A stretch of DNA of 64,000 nt from Furfurilactobacillus milii (GTDB taxonomy: Bacteria > Bacillota > Bacilli > Lactobacillales > Lactobacillaceae). Of this stretch, positions 27,939 through 37,807 are shown piece by piece (position 1 is the first letter of the stretch; the number at the start of each line of letters is the position of its first letter). A program made the translations under genes and the position numbers. The DNA lies in assembly GCF_009863985.1 (NCBI RefSeq), contig NZ_WEZT01000015.1, forward strand, positions 1-64,000. The letters run 5' to 3'. The notes under the pieces are model-generated. The model was not told the DNA's origin. It ran no database searches and was given only the letters and a program-made list of their open reading frames with translations.

Positions 27939-29270
27939 ATGACAACAACAGTTGAGTCAACGACAAATCATTTAATGATCGGCGGCATGGACACTGTCAA
28001 ACTGGCTGAGCAGTTTGGCACACCGCTGGTTGCTTACGATACGCAGGATATCGTTCGTCAGGTGAAGGCCTTTCAACAGACGTTCGCTAACCACCGAATT
28101 GATGGCGTCGTGAGTTACGCGTCGAAGGCCTTCTGCGTGAAGGGAATCTATCAGCTGTTGGCGCCACTTGGCGTACATGCAGACGTTGTATCGGCAGGAG
28201 AAATGGCAACCGCGTTTGCGGCCGATTTTCCTGCATCTCGACTGAGTTTTCATGGGAATAATAAGTCTGTGGATGAACTAACAATGGCATTGGATCATCA
28301 CCTTGGCACGATCATTGTTGACAATTTCGTTGAACTTCATTTGTTACAACGTTTGCTAAAGGAACGGGACGAAACCATTGCGATTCAAATTCGGGTGACC
28401 CCCGGCGTTAGTGCTCATACGCATCAGTACATTCAAACGGGTCAGGTCGATAGTAAGTTTGGTTTCGACATCGGTTCTGGTCAAGCGGATCAGGCACTGA
28501 AAGAGGCTTTAGCGGATGATCATCTAAATGTTCGTGGCGTTCATGCACATATTGGATCACAAATTTTTGAGAGTACCGGCTTTGTAATGGCAGCCGAGAA
28601 ATTGATTGAACTGTTGACCCATTGGCATGAGGCGTTTGGCTATTCGGCCCAAGTGCTAAATCTAGGCGGTGGGTTCGGCATTAAATATGTAGAAGGTGAC
28701 GATCCACAATCACCGGAGGCCCAGCTTGACACCGTGTTAACGACGATTGAAGCCAGGTTAGGTAATCATCACTTAGAAATGCCGGATATTTGGATTGAAC
28801 CTGGCCGGTCGTTGGTTGGCCCGGCAGGAATCAATTTATATCGGGCTGGCGCAAACAAACGCGTCCCCAGCTTATTGCCTTACGTGGCTGTTGACGGCGG
28901 CATGGGGGATAACATTCGACCAGCGCTGTATCAGGCTGAGTACGAACCAGTATTAGCCAATCATGTGGAAGATTCATCTAAAGAAACCATCCATATTGTC
29001 GGTAAATATTGTGAGTCCGGCGACATTCTAGTAAAAGAAGCGACGTTGCCGGTTACGAAAACGGGCGATGTGATTGCCCTCTTAGCTACCGGTGCCTACG
29101 GTTATTCGATGGCCAGCAATTACAACCGCAATCCACGTCCAGCCGTCATTTTTATCGATCACAAACAAGCCAGTATCGTCGTCCGGCGTGAAACCATCCG
29201 CGACATGCTCGCATTAGATGAGGATTTTAAGAAGAGTGGCACCGAAGCCCTGGGAGAAGTTGAGCAATAA
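27939..29270 (+). CDS. lysA: diaminopimelate decarboxylase
   Basis: A 443-residue PLP enzyme making lysine from meso-DAP, the last step. The PLP lysine is in SYASKAFCVKG (about residue 63), the phosphate loop GGGFGIKY near 245, EPGRSLVG near 287 and the second active-site segment YCESGDILVKE near 355. AAAGGAG precedes the ATG. First gene of the operon, so the last pathway step comes first in the transcript. Its 3' end is the first copy of a tandem repeat reaching into the spacer. Confidence 0.95.
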   Translation: MTTTVESTTNHLMIGGMDTVKLAEQFGTPLVAYDTQDIVRQVKAFQQTFANHRIDGVVSYASKAFCVKGIYQLLAPLGVHADVVSAGEMATAFAADFPASRLSFHGNNKSVDELTMALDHHLGTIIVDNFVELHLLQRLLKERDETIAIQIRVTPGVSAHTHQYIQTGQVDSKFGFDIGSGQADQALKEALADDHLNVRGVHAHIGSQIFESTGFVMAAEKLIELLTHWHEAFGYSAQVLNLGGGFGIKYVEGDDPQSPEAQLDTVLTTIEARLGNHHLEMPDIWIEPGRSLVGPAGINLYRAGANKRVPSLLPYVAVDGGMGDNIRPALYQAEYEPVLANHVEDSSKETIHIVGKYCESGDILVKEATLPVTKTGDVIALLATGAYGYSMASNYNRNPRPAVIFIDHKQASIVVRRETIRDMLALDEDFKKSGTEALGEVEQ

Positions 29271-29490
29271 CGTGGAAGGCGTAGCATTCGGTGGGCTGCC
29301 GGATGAAACGACTTTCGGGTTATGCGCAGGCTTCTGGGCAACAGGTGCACGTTTAGGAAGAGTGCCGCCGAAGCTCGGTAAGGCTCGAGCAACAACGTAA
29401 AGGTGACAGCTTTGGGTTGTGCACAGGGCCTTGAGCGGACAGGTGCACGTTTAAAAGAGTGCCGCCGAAGCTCGGTAACGCAATCATTAA
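29225..29490. repeat. tandem repeat of the lysA 3' end in the lysA-dapH spacer
   Basis: A unit containing AAGAGTGCCGCCGAAGCTCG recurs at 29351-29403 and 29449-29490 and, in diverged form, inside the last codons of lysA (29225-29274, AAGAGTGGCACCGAAGCCC). The first two are followed by GAGCAATAACGT and GAGCAACAACGT. CAGGTGCACGTTTA precedes the last two. The spacer of 231 bases is thus built of duplicated lysA tail. Confidence 0.75.
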
Positions 29491-29501
29491 GGAGGATTCA
29501 A

Positions 29502-30215
29502 ATGGCAGAATTAGATGCGACACAGATTATTCATACGATAGCGACTGCTAAGAAACAAACGCCGGTTAAGGTCACTGTTAGTGGCGATCACTTACGTCAA
29601 CTGACGATTCCAGATGGCATTGAAGCGTTTATGGAAGATCACACGGGGACGTTGTTTGGGAGTTGGCCGGTAGTGAAACCATTTCTTGAATCACACCAAG
29701 ATGTGATTGTGCAAACGCATGTGGAAACCAATGCTACTAATTCAGCTGTTCCGTTATTAGATGCGCGTGAAGTTAATGCCCGCATCGAACCAGGTGCCAT
29801 CATTCGTGATCAAGTAGTGGTTGGTGATCACGCTGTCATTATGATGGGTGCACTGATCAACATCGGCGCTGAGATTGGCGCTGATTCCATGATTGATATG
29901 GGTGCCGTACTTGGTGGCCGGGCAATCGTTGGCAAACATTGTCATATCGGTGCCGGCGCGGTCCTAGCTGGTGTAATCGAACCGGCTTCTGCAGAACCCG
30001 TGCGCATCGATGATGATGTGTTGATTGGAGCTAATGCAGTGGTTATTGAGGGTGTTCATGTCGGTGAACACGCGGTGGTCGGTGCTGGCGCCGTGGTAAC
30101 TGAGGATGTGCCAGCCAATACCGTTGTTGCCGGTGTTCCAGCTAAGGTGATTAAAGTAAACGATGCAAAAACGCAGGCTAAAACGAAACTGCAAGATTCG
30201 TTACGAAAGCTCTAG
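29502..30215 (+). CDS. dapH: tetrahydrodipicolinate N-acetyltransferase
   Basis: A 237-residue acetyltransferase that acetylates tetrahydrodipicolinate, marking the acetylase branch of the DAP pathway. A left-handed beta-helix of hexapeptide repeats ([20 protein letters not shown] and on) runs from about residue 95 to 215. The ATG at 29502 follows AAGGAGG by 6 bases; the in-frame stretch upstream is the tandem repeat, not protein. Also named dapD in related genomes. Confidence 0.93.
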   Translation: MAELDATQIIHTIATAKKQTPVKVTVSGDHLRQLTIPDGIEAFMEDHTGTLFGSWPVVKPFLESHQDVIVQTHVETNATNSAVPLLDAREVNARIEPGAIIRDQVVVGDHAVIMMGALINIGAEIGADSMIDMGAVLGGRAIVGKHCHIGAGAVLAGVIEPASAEPVRIDDDVLIGANAVVIEGVHVGEHAVVGAGAVVTEDVPANTVVAGVPAKVIKVNDAKTQAKTKLQDSLRKL

Positions 30216-30245
30216 CACGTTTGACTGAAAGAAAGCTGGTACTGC

Positions 30246-31394
30246 ATGTCTGAAACGTTAGATTTAATTCATATTCGCCGTCACTTGCACCAAATTCCAG
30301 AGTTGGCACTTCGTGAAACTCAAACAGCTGCATATCTGCGGCAAGTTATTGAAGCGATGCCTCAACAATGGTTGACCACGCATCACATCCCAAGTTTGCC
30401 AACGGCCTTGATGGTTAAAGTTCAAGGAAGTAAGCCGCAACGGTGTATTGGATACCGCACTGATATTGATGCCTTGCCAGTTACAGAAGCGACTGGATTG
30501 CCATATGCGTCGACAAATCCCGGTAGGATGCATGCTTGCGGGCATGATATTCATATGACGGTGGCCCTAGGGGTGCTCAATTACTTTGCGAATCATCAGC
30601 CAAAAGATGACTTATTGTTTTTCTTTCAACCGGCTGAAGAAAACGACAACGGCGGCAAGTTGGCCGTTGAAGCTGGCGCCTTTACTGGCGAATGGCGACC
30701 AGATGAGTTTTATGGGTTGCACGTCAATCCAGAGTTGCCTGCAGGCGTGATTGGATGTCGCAATGGCACGTTATTTGCCGGCACGACTGAAATTAACGTG
30801 GACTTTATTGGCAAGGGTGGGCATGCGGCTTATCCGCATTTGGCTAATGATATGGTAGTTGCCTGCGCTAGCTTTATCATGCAAGCCCAGACCGTTGTCT
30901 CTAGAAGCGTTGACCCAATAGAAGGCGGCGTGGTGACGTTTGGCAAACTGAATGCCGGTAGTATCCGTAACGTCATTGCTGGCCGTGCCAGGCTAGAAGG
31001 GACCATTCGCGGACTAACGCAAGCGATGATTGAACACATTGATCAGCGGTTACAGGCAATCGCCAATGGTATTGCTACGAGTTTCGAGTGTGAAGTCAAT
31101 GTTGAACTGAATCAGGGCGGTTACTTGCCGGTAGAAAATGATCCCCAATTGACGATCCCGTTCATTCAATTTATGAAAAGTGCACCCGATGTGGACTTTG
31201 TTGAAACGGCACCGGCCATGACCGGCGAGGACTTCGGATATATGCTGCATCAATTTCCTGGCACGATGTTTTGGTTAGGGGTGGACGGTCACGCACCGTT
31301 GCACTCTGCCAAAATGACGCCGGACGAGTCCGCTATTAGCAAGGGTGTCACCGCCATTACCGAGTTTTTGGAGGATCGGATGACAAGAGAGTGA
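30246..31394 (+). CDS. dapL: N-acetyldiaminopimelate deacetylase
   Basis: A 382-residue M20-family amidohydrolase removing acetyl from N-acetyl-LL-DAP. Metal-site motifs are MHACGHDIHM (about residues 97-106), QPAEENDNGG (about 129) and a dimerisation domain with GKGGHAAYPH. The late EDFGYMLH and HAPLHSAKM are also present. It follows dapH by 30 bases. Gene names differ between species; DapL is also used for an unrelated aminotransferase. Confidence 0.92.
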   Translation: MSETLDLIHIRRHLHQIPELALRETQTAAYLRQVIEAMPQQWLTTHHIPSLPTALMVKVQGSKPQRCIGYRTDIDALPVTEATGLPYASTNPGRMHACGHDIHMTVALGVLNYFANHQPKDDLLFFFQPAEENDNGGKLAVEAGAFTGEWRPDEFYGLHVNPELPAGVIGCRNGTLFAGTTEINVDFIGKGGHAAYPHLANDMVVACASFIMQAQTVVSRSVDPIEGGVVTFGKLNAGSIRNVIAGRARLEGTIRGLTQAMIEHIDQRLQAIANGIATSFECEVNVELNQGGYLPVENDPQLTIPFIQFMKSAPDVDFVETAPAMTGEDFGYMLHQFPGTMFWLGVDGHAPLHSAKMTPDESAISKGVTAITEFLEDRMTRE

Positions 31395-31486
31395 TGCTCG
31401 ACTTCGGTTGAATCCGAGCAATAAGAAGCAAAACAAATGATTCGGTGGTTTTCCGAATAGTTCTCACCAATAGGGAGGAATTTAAA

Positions 31487-32401
31487 ATGTTTGAACAAAA
31501 TGATTTATTAACAGCGATCATCACACCATTTACCGAAGATGATCATATTGATTTCGAGGCATTAACGCGATTAACAAATATGCTCATTGAAACTGGTTCA
31601 CGCGGGTTTGTCATCGGTGGGACGACGGGTGAGACACCAACGCTAACGCACGAAGAAAAGATTGAACTCTATACCCGTTTTGAACAGATTGTGGCCGGTC
31701 GTGGTGTCGTTATCGCTGGGACAGGCAGCAATAATACAGCTGCGACAATTGCCCTAAATCAGGAAGTCGATGCGATTGACGGGATTGATGCGACGTTGGT
31801 CGTTGTCCCTTATTACAACAAACCTAATCAACGGGGGATGATTGCTCATTTTACAGCGGTTGCTCAAACTGCTACTAAGCCGATCGTCATTTACAACATT
31901 CCTGGCCGAACTGGTGTCAACATGACGAACGAAACGATTCTCCAACTTGCACAAGTGCCGAACATCAGTGGTGTTAAACAGTGTGGTAGTGATGCAGATT
32001 TGGCGGCGTTAATTAATGATGCGCCGACAGGTTTTGCTGTTTACAGTGGCGAAGATGCCCAAGCGTTATTAGTGAAGGCACTGGGTGGAACTGGCGTTAT
32101 TTCCGTTGCCAGTCACGTATATGGTCCAGCTATGCGACAGGAATACGACGCACTAGAACAAGGTAATGTTACACGTGCCGGTCAGATTCAACGTGACTTG
32201 ATGCCAAAGATGGCTGCGTTATTCATGTATCCATCACCATCACCAGTCAAGGCCGTTTTAAATGCTCAGGGACTACCGGTTGGTAACCCACGTTTGCCAA
32301 TCGTTCCTCTGAATGACACTGAGCAAACCATTTTGGCACAACGCTTAGGCGTTCACCAACTAAGCGATATTCCGTTGGCAGAAAACACGGAGGCGGTATA
32401 G
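31487..32401 (+). CDS. dapA: 4-hydroxy-tetrahydrodipicolinate synthase
   Basis: A 304-residue aldolase joining pyruvate and aspartate semialdehyde. [15 protein letters not shown] is near residues 44-58, YYNKPNQRG near 107, [11 protein letters not shown] near 135, and the Schiff-base lysine in GVKQCGSD near 162. The ATG at 31487 follows GGGAGGA by about 7 bases; 14 upstream codons are excluded. The 92 bases before hold two small hairpins. Confidence 0.95.
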   Translation: MFEQNDLLTAIITPFTEDDHIDFEALTRLTNMLIETGSRGFVIGGTTGETPTLTHEEKIELYTRFEQIVAGRGVVIAGTGSNNTAATIALNQEVDAIDGIDATLVVVPYYNKPNQRGMIAHFTAVAQTATKPIVIYNIPGRTGVNMTNETILQLAQVPNISGVKQCGSDADLAALINDAPTGFAVYSGEDAQALLVKALGGTGVISVASHVYGPAMRQEYDALEQGNVTRAGQIQRDLMPKMAALFMYPSPSPVKAVLNAQGLPVGNPRLPIVPLNDTEQTILAQRLGVHQLSDIPLAENTEAV

Positions 32402-32404
32402 AAA

Positions 32405-33193
32405 ATGAGTGAGTCAAAGATTCGTGTTATTGTCGCTGGCTTTCGTGGCAGTATGGGGACTGCTAGCTGCCAGGCAATTTTAAACGATGAGCGGTTTGAA
32501 TTGACTGGTGTGTTTGATCCTCATGCTGCACTAACGGACGGGAATGACACACATTTGCCAAGCCAAGTTGTCGTTGCCACTACGGAAGACGAGTTGCCTG
32601 AGGCGGACGTTTGGTTAGACTTTACAACGCCCACTGTAGTTGAACACAACGTTGAAGTGGCCCTGCAACACGGGTTAGTCCCATTGGTTGGCACGAGTGG
32701 CTTAACGACAGTACAAATAAAATCATTACAAGCATTGGCTGCCTCAGCTCATTTAGGTGGGTTGATCGTTCCCAACTTTGGATTGTCAGTGGTGTTACTA
32801 ACTCAGTTTGCTAAACAGGCGGCTAAGTATTTTCCGAACGCGGAGATTATTGAAATGCACCATGCCGATAAACGGGATGCACCATCTGGTACGGCCGTTG
32901 CTACTGCCCATGCAATCGCCGCTGGTCGGCAACAACAGCCAGATCCCGATCATACTGAAAGCAGCGTGGATGGCGTGCGTGGCGGAATTGTCGACAACGT
33001 TCCGATTCATGCAGTCCGGTTGCCTGGTTATCTAGCACATGAACAAGTGTTGTTTGGCGGAACGGGCGAAGCGCTGACGATTCGGCAGGACACGTATGAT
33101 CGTGAGTCATTTATGGTTGGCGTCAAGCTAGCATTGAGCAAAGTGACAACATTAACAGAATTAAAGGTTGGTTTGGAACAGGTTTTAGATTAG
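32405..33193 (+). CDS. dapB: 4-hydroxy-tetrahydrodipicolinate reductase
   Basis: A 262-residue NAD(P)H-dependent enzyme. The Rossmann motif VAGFRGSMGT is at residues 10-19, VGTSGLT in the middle and the family signature EMHHADKRDAPSGTA near residues 149-163. It starts three bases behind dapA. Confidence 0.95.
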   Translation: MSESKIRVIVAGFRGSMGTASCQAILNDERFELTGVFDPHAALTDGNDTHLPSQVVVATTEDELPEADVWLDFTTPTVVEHNVEVALQHGLVPLVGTSGLTTVQIKSLQALAASAHLGGLIVPNFGLSVVLLTQFAKQAAKYFPNAEIIEMHHADKRDAPSGTAVATAHAIAAGRQQQPDPDHTESSVDGVRGGIVDNVPIHAVRLPGYLAHEQVLFGGTGEALTIRQDTYDRESFMVGVKLALSKVTTLTELKVGLEQVLD

Positions 33194-33232
33194 CGTCGTA
33201 CCGCGAATTGATACGGTCAAAGGAGAATGTAT

Positions 33233-34429
33233 ATGCCAGAATTAGAAGCTCAGTTAACGGGGATGACACGGCCCGTGTTTGACCAAATTGTGCCATCAGC
33301 GATTCGTCAATTTGATAATCAAATAAAGGATATTCCTGGCATCCTGAAATTAACGCTTGGTGAGCCAGATTTTAACGCGCCAGACCATGTTAAGCAGGCG
33401 ACCATCGATGCAATCAATCAGAATCGCTCTCATTACGCACCGGCTGCCGGGTTACCAGAGCTACGAGAAGCGATTAGTACATACTTAACCAAATTGAATC
33501 AGGTTACTTACGATCCCCAAACGGAAATATTGGTAACAGTGGGTGCCACAGAAGCGATTGCGGCCGCGATGGGAACTGTTTTGGGAGCGGGCGACGAGGT
33601 GATTATTCCAACACCCATTTTTCCGTTGTACATTACGACTGCCCAGATTGATGGCGCTACGCCAGTGTTGGTTGATACTTCAGCAGATGACTATGTATTA
33701 ACACCGGCTCGGCTAACGGCTGCATTGGCTGCCCATCCGCGTGCAAAGATGTTGGTTTTGAATTATCCAACCAATCCAACTGGTGTCACTTACACAGACT
33801 CGCAGTTGCAAGCATTGGCCGCAGTGATTCGTAAGCATAAGTTGCTCGTGTTGGCTGATGAAATCTATTGTGAATTAGCCTACGACCAGCCTCATGTATC
33901 CATTTCCACATTGTTACCAGAGCGGACAATCGTGATTAATGGCGTTTCCAAGACGTTTGCCATGACTGGTTACCGGGTTGGTTACTTAGCGGCACCGGCT
34001 GCACTAACCCAGCAGATTGCCAAACTACATGGCGCCTTGGTTACCACCGCACCGACACCAATGATGGCGGCGGCCACTGATGCTTTGCAACATGGGGCAG
34101 CAGACACGGCAGCCATGAAGGCTCAGTATCACGAACGTCGTGATTTTCTGGTACAGGCGCTCAATCAACTGGGCTTTACCACGGCTCAACCAAATGGCGC
34201 TTTTTATGTGTTTGCCAAAATACCGGCGGAGGAACAAGATGACCGAACTTTTGCACTTAAGGTCGCTCAACAGGCAAAGGTAGCCGTTGTTCCAGGCAGC
34301 TGTTTCGGACCTGGTGGTGAAGGCCACGTTCGGTTGTCATACGCCGCCGACATGGACAAATTGCAGGAAGCTGTCAAACGACTGGCAGCCTATCGTGCCA
34401 ATAAATTATCGGTTGATGTTTCGGCTTAA
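33233..34429 (+). CDS. patA: class I aminotransferase, N-acetyl-LL-diaminopimelate aminotransferase
   Basis: A 398-residue PLP enzyme. NYPTNPTGVTY lies near residue 178, and the PLP lysine in NGVSKTFAMTGYRVGY near 240. Its place between dapB and asd points to the transamination of N-acetyl-2-amino-6-oxopimelate. The second of two nearby ATGs (33233) is better spaced from AAAGGAGA than the one at 33227. Confidence 0.9.
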   Translation: MPELEAQLTGMTRPVFDQIVPSAIRQFDNQIKDIPGILKLTLGEPDFNAPDHVKQATIDAINQNRSHYAPAAGLPELREAISTYLTKLNQVTYDPQTEILVTVGATEAIAAAMGTVLGAGDEVIIPTPIFPLYITTAQIDGATPVLVDTSADDYVLTPARLTAALAAHPRAKMLVLNYPTNPTGVTYTDSQLQALAAVIRKHKLLVLADEIYCELAYDQPHVSISTLLPERTIVINGVSKTFAMTGYRVGYLAAPAALTQQIAKLHGALVTTAPTPMMAAATDALQHGAADTAAMKAQYHERRDFLVQALNQLGFTTAQPNGAFYVFAKIPAEEQDDRTFALKVAQQAKVAVVPGSCFGPGGEGHVRLSYAADMDKLQEAVKRLAAYRANKLSVDVSA

Positions 34430-34471
34430 CTAAATGATCGAGTGGAGTGAAACTTGAAAGGAAGCAATTTA

Positions 34472-35539
34472 ATGCAATCATTTAATGTCGCAATTCTTGG
34501 TGTTACTGGTGCAGTTGGCACACGGATGTTACAACAATTGGAAAAGTCTGATATCGCGGTTGATCGATTGGTGCTGTTGGCATCAGCACGTTCAGCTGGT
34601 CAAACACGCACCTTTCGTGGCCAGTCTTATACGATTGAAGAGGCCACAACGGACTCGTTTAAAGGTATCGATATTGTCTTGTCGTCAGCTGGCGGTTCAG
34701 TTTCCAAAGCATTGCTACCAGCAGCGGTGAAGGCAGGAGCCGTTTGTGTCGATAACACCAGTGCCTTTCGGATGGAGCCGGATGTCCCTTTGGTCGTGCC
34801 TGAAGTGAATCCAGAAATGTTGAGTCAGCATCAAGGTATTGTTTCCAATCCAAACTGCAGTACCATTCAAATGGTTGTTGCGTTGGCACCGATTGATCGT
34901 CAGTATAAGTTACATCAAGTCCTAGTTTCGACTTATCAAGCGGCTTCTGGTGCTGGTCAACGGGCAATGAACGAGTTATTCGATGAGGCCCAACAACGTC
35001 ATGAAGGCGAAGAGGAGACGGCTGCCATCTTACCCGTCAAGGGTGCTGAACATCACTATCCATTGGCGTTTAACTTGTTGCCACAGATTGATGTCTTTGA
35101 AGATGATGGTTTTACTCACGAAGAATGGAAGATGATTCACGAAACTAAAAAGATTTTGCGTGGCGACATGAATGACACAGAACTCAAGGTGTCTGCAACC
35201 TGTGTCCGCGTGCCTGTGCCAATTGGCCATGGTGAAAGCGTTTATTTTGAAACGCACCAAACACCAGCTGTACCAGACATGCAGGATCTACTGGCACATT
35301 CAAAGGGTGTCGTGCTGCAGGATGATCCCGCACACCAAGTTTATCCGCAACCGATTAACGCAGCTGGTCATGGCGAAACGTTTGTCGGCCGGATGCGAGC
35401 AGACCGGGAAAATCCAGGCGCTTATCACATGTGGGTCGTTGCTGATAACCTACTTAAAGGGGCAGCATTGAATGCGGTTCAAATCGCACAGGAACTGATT
35501 AAACGTGATTTAGTGCGTGTTCCTGAAGTAACTAAATAA
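34472..35539 (+). CDS. asd: aspartate-semialdehyde dehydrogenase
   Basis: A 355-residue enzyme reducing aspartyl phosphate. VAILGVTGAVGTRML is the N-terminal Rossmann motif, the catalytic Cys is in NPNCSTIQM (about residue 131), and the His in RVPVPIGHGESVYF (about 250). AAAGGAAG precedes the ATG at 34472. Last gene of the operon; a terminator follows. Confidence 0.95.
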   Translation: MQSFNVAILGVTGAVGTRMLQQLEKSDIAVDRLVLLASARSAGQTRTFRGQSYTIEEATTDSFKGIDIVLSSAGGSVSKALLPAAVKAGAVCVDNTSAFRMEPDVPLVVPEVNPEMLSQHQGIVSNPNCSTIQMVVALAPIDRQYKLHQVLVSTYQAASGAGQRAMNELFDEAQQRHEGEEETAAILPVKGAEHHYPLAFNLLPQIDVFEDDGFTHEEWKMIHETKKILRGDMNDTELKVSATCVRVPVPIGHGESVYFETHQTPAVPDMQDLLAHSKGVVLQDDPAHQVYPQPINAAGHGETFVGRMRADRENPGAYHMWVVADNLLKGAALNAVQIAQELIKRDLVRVPEVTK

Positions 35540-35546
35540 AGTGCAA

Positions 35547-35587
35547 AAAACATCACGCTGATTTTTTAATATCAGCGTGATGTTTTA
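35547..35587. terminator. terminator of the lysA-asd operon
   Basis: AACATCACGCTGAT and ATCAGCGTGATGTT form a 14-bp stem with T run; it can serve both strands. Confidence 0.9.
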
Positions 35588-35634
35588 GGTTACTTTGATT
35601 ACATGATGTTGAAACAATTAACCAGTTAATGAGA

Positions 35635-37122
35635 CTAAGAAACGTGGATCGAACTCGACTTAGTTGCCGCAGTGACATAGAAATGAGGGTCATCGCCGAC
35701 AGCACCATCTTTGAAGTTAGTCGTATTGTGATCGTAGATGGCGTTGTCAGGACCGGTGATAGAACCACTCTTGGCGTCTAAGTCAAAGTTATACTCGACG
35801 CCCTTAGCGAATTCTAGTTTGATTGAACTGGAGTGCGCTGTGGTATCAAGGTTGCCAGTGAGGTCACTGAAACTTAGGCTAATTGACCCTGAATTGGCGT
35901 TGAACGCACCAGCACCGATTAAGTTAGTGCCGCGGACAGAGCCTGAGTGTGAGTCAACATCGAACTTAGCAACCGTAGTGTCAGCCAAACGAATTGAACC
36001 GCTATGAGCACGAGCACGTAATAGACCCGCAACAGTGGTTTGCTTAATGCGAACGGAACCAGAGGATGCGTTGACATCCAAATCTTTAAAGTGGGCACCA
36101 TTAATGCGAATGGAACCACTGTTTGCTTCCAAACGAACCTGGTTCAGAGCACCGGTATGGCTGAAATTAACGCTGCCTGAGGCACTGTTAACCAGTAAAT
36201 CACCTGCAAAGGATGCTGGAATGAGTAGTTGAACACGAACCCGCAGTGGTAACAGGTGAGGCCGTGATCCGTTATAAATCGACAGGGTACCATTCTCCAA
36301 CTTAGTTTGTGCAAGATAGCTGTCATTAGCACGATTCATGTATTCCCGGAAGATGATGTGATCATCATCGGGATTGCTTAAAATTCGGACGCTACTGTCA
36401 GCATATTTAAAGTCGATTCGCTGAACTTGATCGGCAGAAAATTGTTGTTCGTTGGCAAGCGCTAAACTGTCCACGTAGATTTCAGTATCGACCGGTTCTT
36501 GTTCATTAAATTGCTGATCGAAGTTTGAAAATGTGTCGTCATTGGCATGGGGATCGAACTTGTCAGTATGTGGTTGCTGCTTTTTTTCCGCAAACGAACC
36601 GGCAACTGTTTTGCCGCCGTCCGTGTGAATGCCACGATTGTCGATTACAAGATTACCCATCCGAATACCGTCGTTTGTGACAGTAAACGTACCGTTATTG
36701 ATGTTGATGCCATCGCTATCAATATTCACTGCTTTGCCACCGTTAACTTTAATACCATTGTCGTCGATGCTGAGCACTTTGCCACCATCGATAATTACCT
36801 TGCCATCAGCAATATCGATGTGGTGACCGTGACTGTAGGCATGCTCATGTGACGTTTGTTTGGCATCGTCGGAATGAGTATCTTGATCAGTAGCATTTTT
36901 TTCGGCGTTAATTTCATCCACTAAGTCGTCGAGATTGCCTAATCCTTCAAAAGCTCTGTTGACGGCGTCCGTGATGGTGGCGCCTTTTTTTTCATTGTCG
37001 TGGGCGGCCTCACTTAAATCAGCAGCCAACTCTTCACGTAATTCATGCATTTCTTCCGTGTCAGGATAAGCCTTAAACGTTTCATCCAAACGCCGGTTAA
37101 CCATCGTATCAATTGTGTCCAT
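35635..37122 (-). CDS. DUF4097-type beta-repeat protein with an N-terminal HAAS/permease-prefix-like domain
   Basis: About 495 residues. The first 60 residues are a charged helical domain (TMVNRRLDETFKAYPDTEE) as in HAAS/DUF1700-type proteins partnered with PadR. A His/Asp-rich linker follows, then short repeats around IDNGIKVNGG. From about 320 to 460 come beta-solenoid repeats each with an SGSV or SGSI turn (ASGSVN, NSGSIR, SSGSVR, HSGSIR, HSGSVR). No membrane segment is seen. Start is ATG 37122 or 37128; it overlaps padR by 14-20 bases. Role unknown, probably envelope-related by family. Confidence 0.75.
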   Translation of the reverse strand: MDTIDTMVNRRLDETFKAYPDTEEMHELREELAADLSEAAHDNEKKGATITDAVNRAFEGLGNLDDLVDEINAEKNATDQDTHSDDAKQTSHEHAYSHGHHIDIADGKVIIDGGKVLSIDDNGIKVNGGKAVNIDSDGININNGTFTVTNDGIRMGNLVIDNRGIHTDGGKTVAGSFAEKKQQPHTDKFDPHANDDTFSNFDQQFNEQEPVDTEIYVDSLALANEQQFSADQVQRIDFKYADSSVRILSNPDDDHIIFREYMNRANDSYLAQTKLENGTLSIYNGSRPHLLPLRVRVQLLIPASFAGDLLVNSASGSVNFSHTGALNQVRLEANSGSIRINGAHFKDLDVNASSGSVRIKQTTVAGLLRARAHSGSIRLADTTVAKFDVDSHSGSVRGTNLIGAGAFNANSGSISLSFSDLTGNLDTTAHSSSIKLEFAKGVEYNFDLDAKSGSITGPDNAIYDHNTTNFKDGAVGDDPHFYVTAATKSSSIHVS

Positions 37123-37465
37123 TGTCATCAATCCTCCCGGTAATCAGGTCATCAATAATCTTTTTGGCAAACGCCCAGTCTGCGACGTTTTTTGCGAGTA
37201 GGCGGGTACCTTGTTCGGTTAGTTTATAGTATTTTCGGCGGCCACCCTGAGTCTCGTCGCCCCAATAGCTTTCGATATCACCATTGCGTTCCATGCGGCG
37301 AAAAGCAGTGTATAAAGTGGCTTCGTTTAATTCATATGCATCGTGGCTCAGTTCGCGGACGGCCTTAGCAATTTCATAACCGTAACTGTCGCCCTGGCTA
37401 AGAATATTAAGAATGATGGTCGTCGTGTGTCCCCGAATGATATCTTTAGAAATTTCGGGTTTCAT
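37109..37465 (-). CDS. PadR family transcriptional regulator
   Basis: A 118-residue winged-helix protein with SYGYEIAKAVRELS and LNEATLYTAFRRMERNG, then GGRRKYYKLTEQG. The ATG at 37465 has GGAGG 7 bases upstream; a long in-frame extension to 37669 crosses the promoter. It overlaps the DUF4097 gene and probably controls that operon, as many PadR proteins do. Confidence 0.9.
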   Translation of the reverse strand: MKPEISKDIIRGHTTTIILNILSQGDSYGYEIAKAVRELSHDAYELNEATLYTAFRRMERNGDIESYWGDETQGGRRKYYKLTEQGTRLLAKNVADWAFAKKIIDDLITGRIDDNGHN

Positions 37466-37502
37466 GAATGTACCTCCAGTAGTTGTTCGTTTGATTGAGT
37501 AT

Positions 37503-37531
37503 AATTTATCACCAATTACTGTGTGTGTCAA
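37503..37531 (-). promoter_or_regulatory. promoter of the padR-DUF4097 operon
   Basis: On the minus strand TTGACA (37526-37531) and TAAATT (37503-37508) are 17 bases apart, about 40 bases before the padR ATG. The remaining bases up to 37807 show no further gene. Confidence 0.6.
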
Positions 37532-37807
37532 AGTATTGTTTAAGGTTTTCTGTTCAAGTTTCAAATGCAGCCGCCTAGTTACTGTGCTCACTGTTGACGG
37601 CCCTGTCGCTGAGATAGTGGACAATTTCTTTGAAATACCTGATACTCGTAAATTAAAAAATTGGTGCAATTCTATTCACATCAATGCTAATGTATAACTT
37701 AGCAATTATGATTTCATTTTGGTCTACAAACACTGTGCTAATGCGGATGCAAGCGTTCCTTGCTCGTCAATGAAGCAAGCTACTGGTACCTTTTAGGAGT
37801 GAAGATG

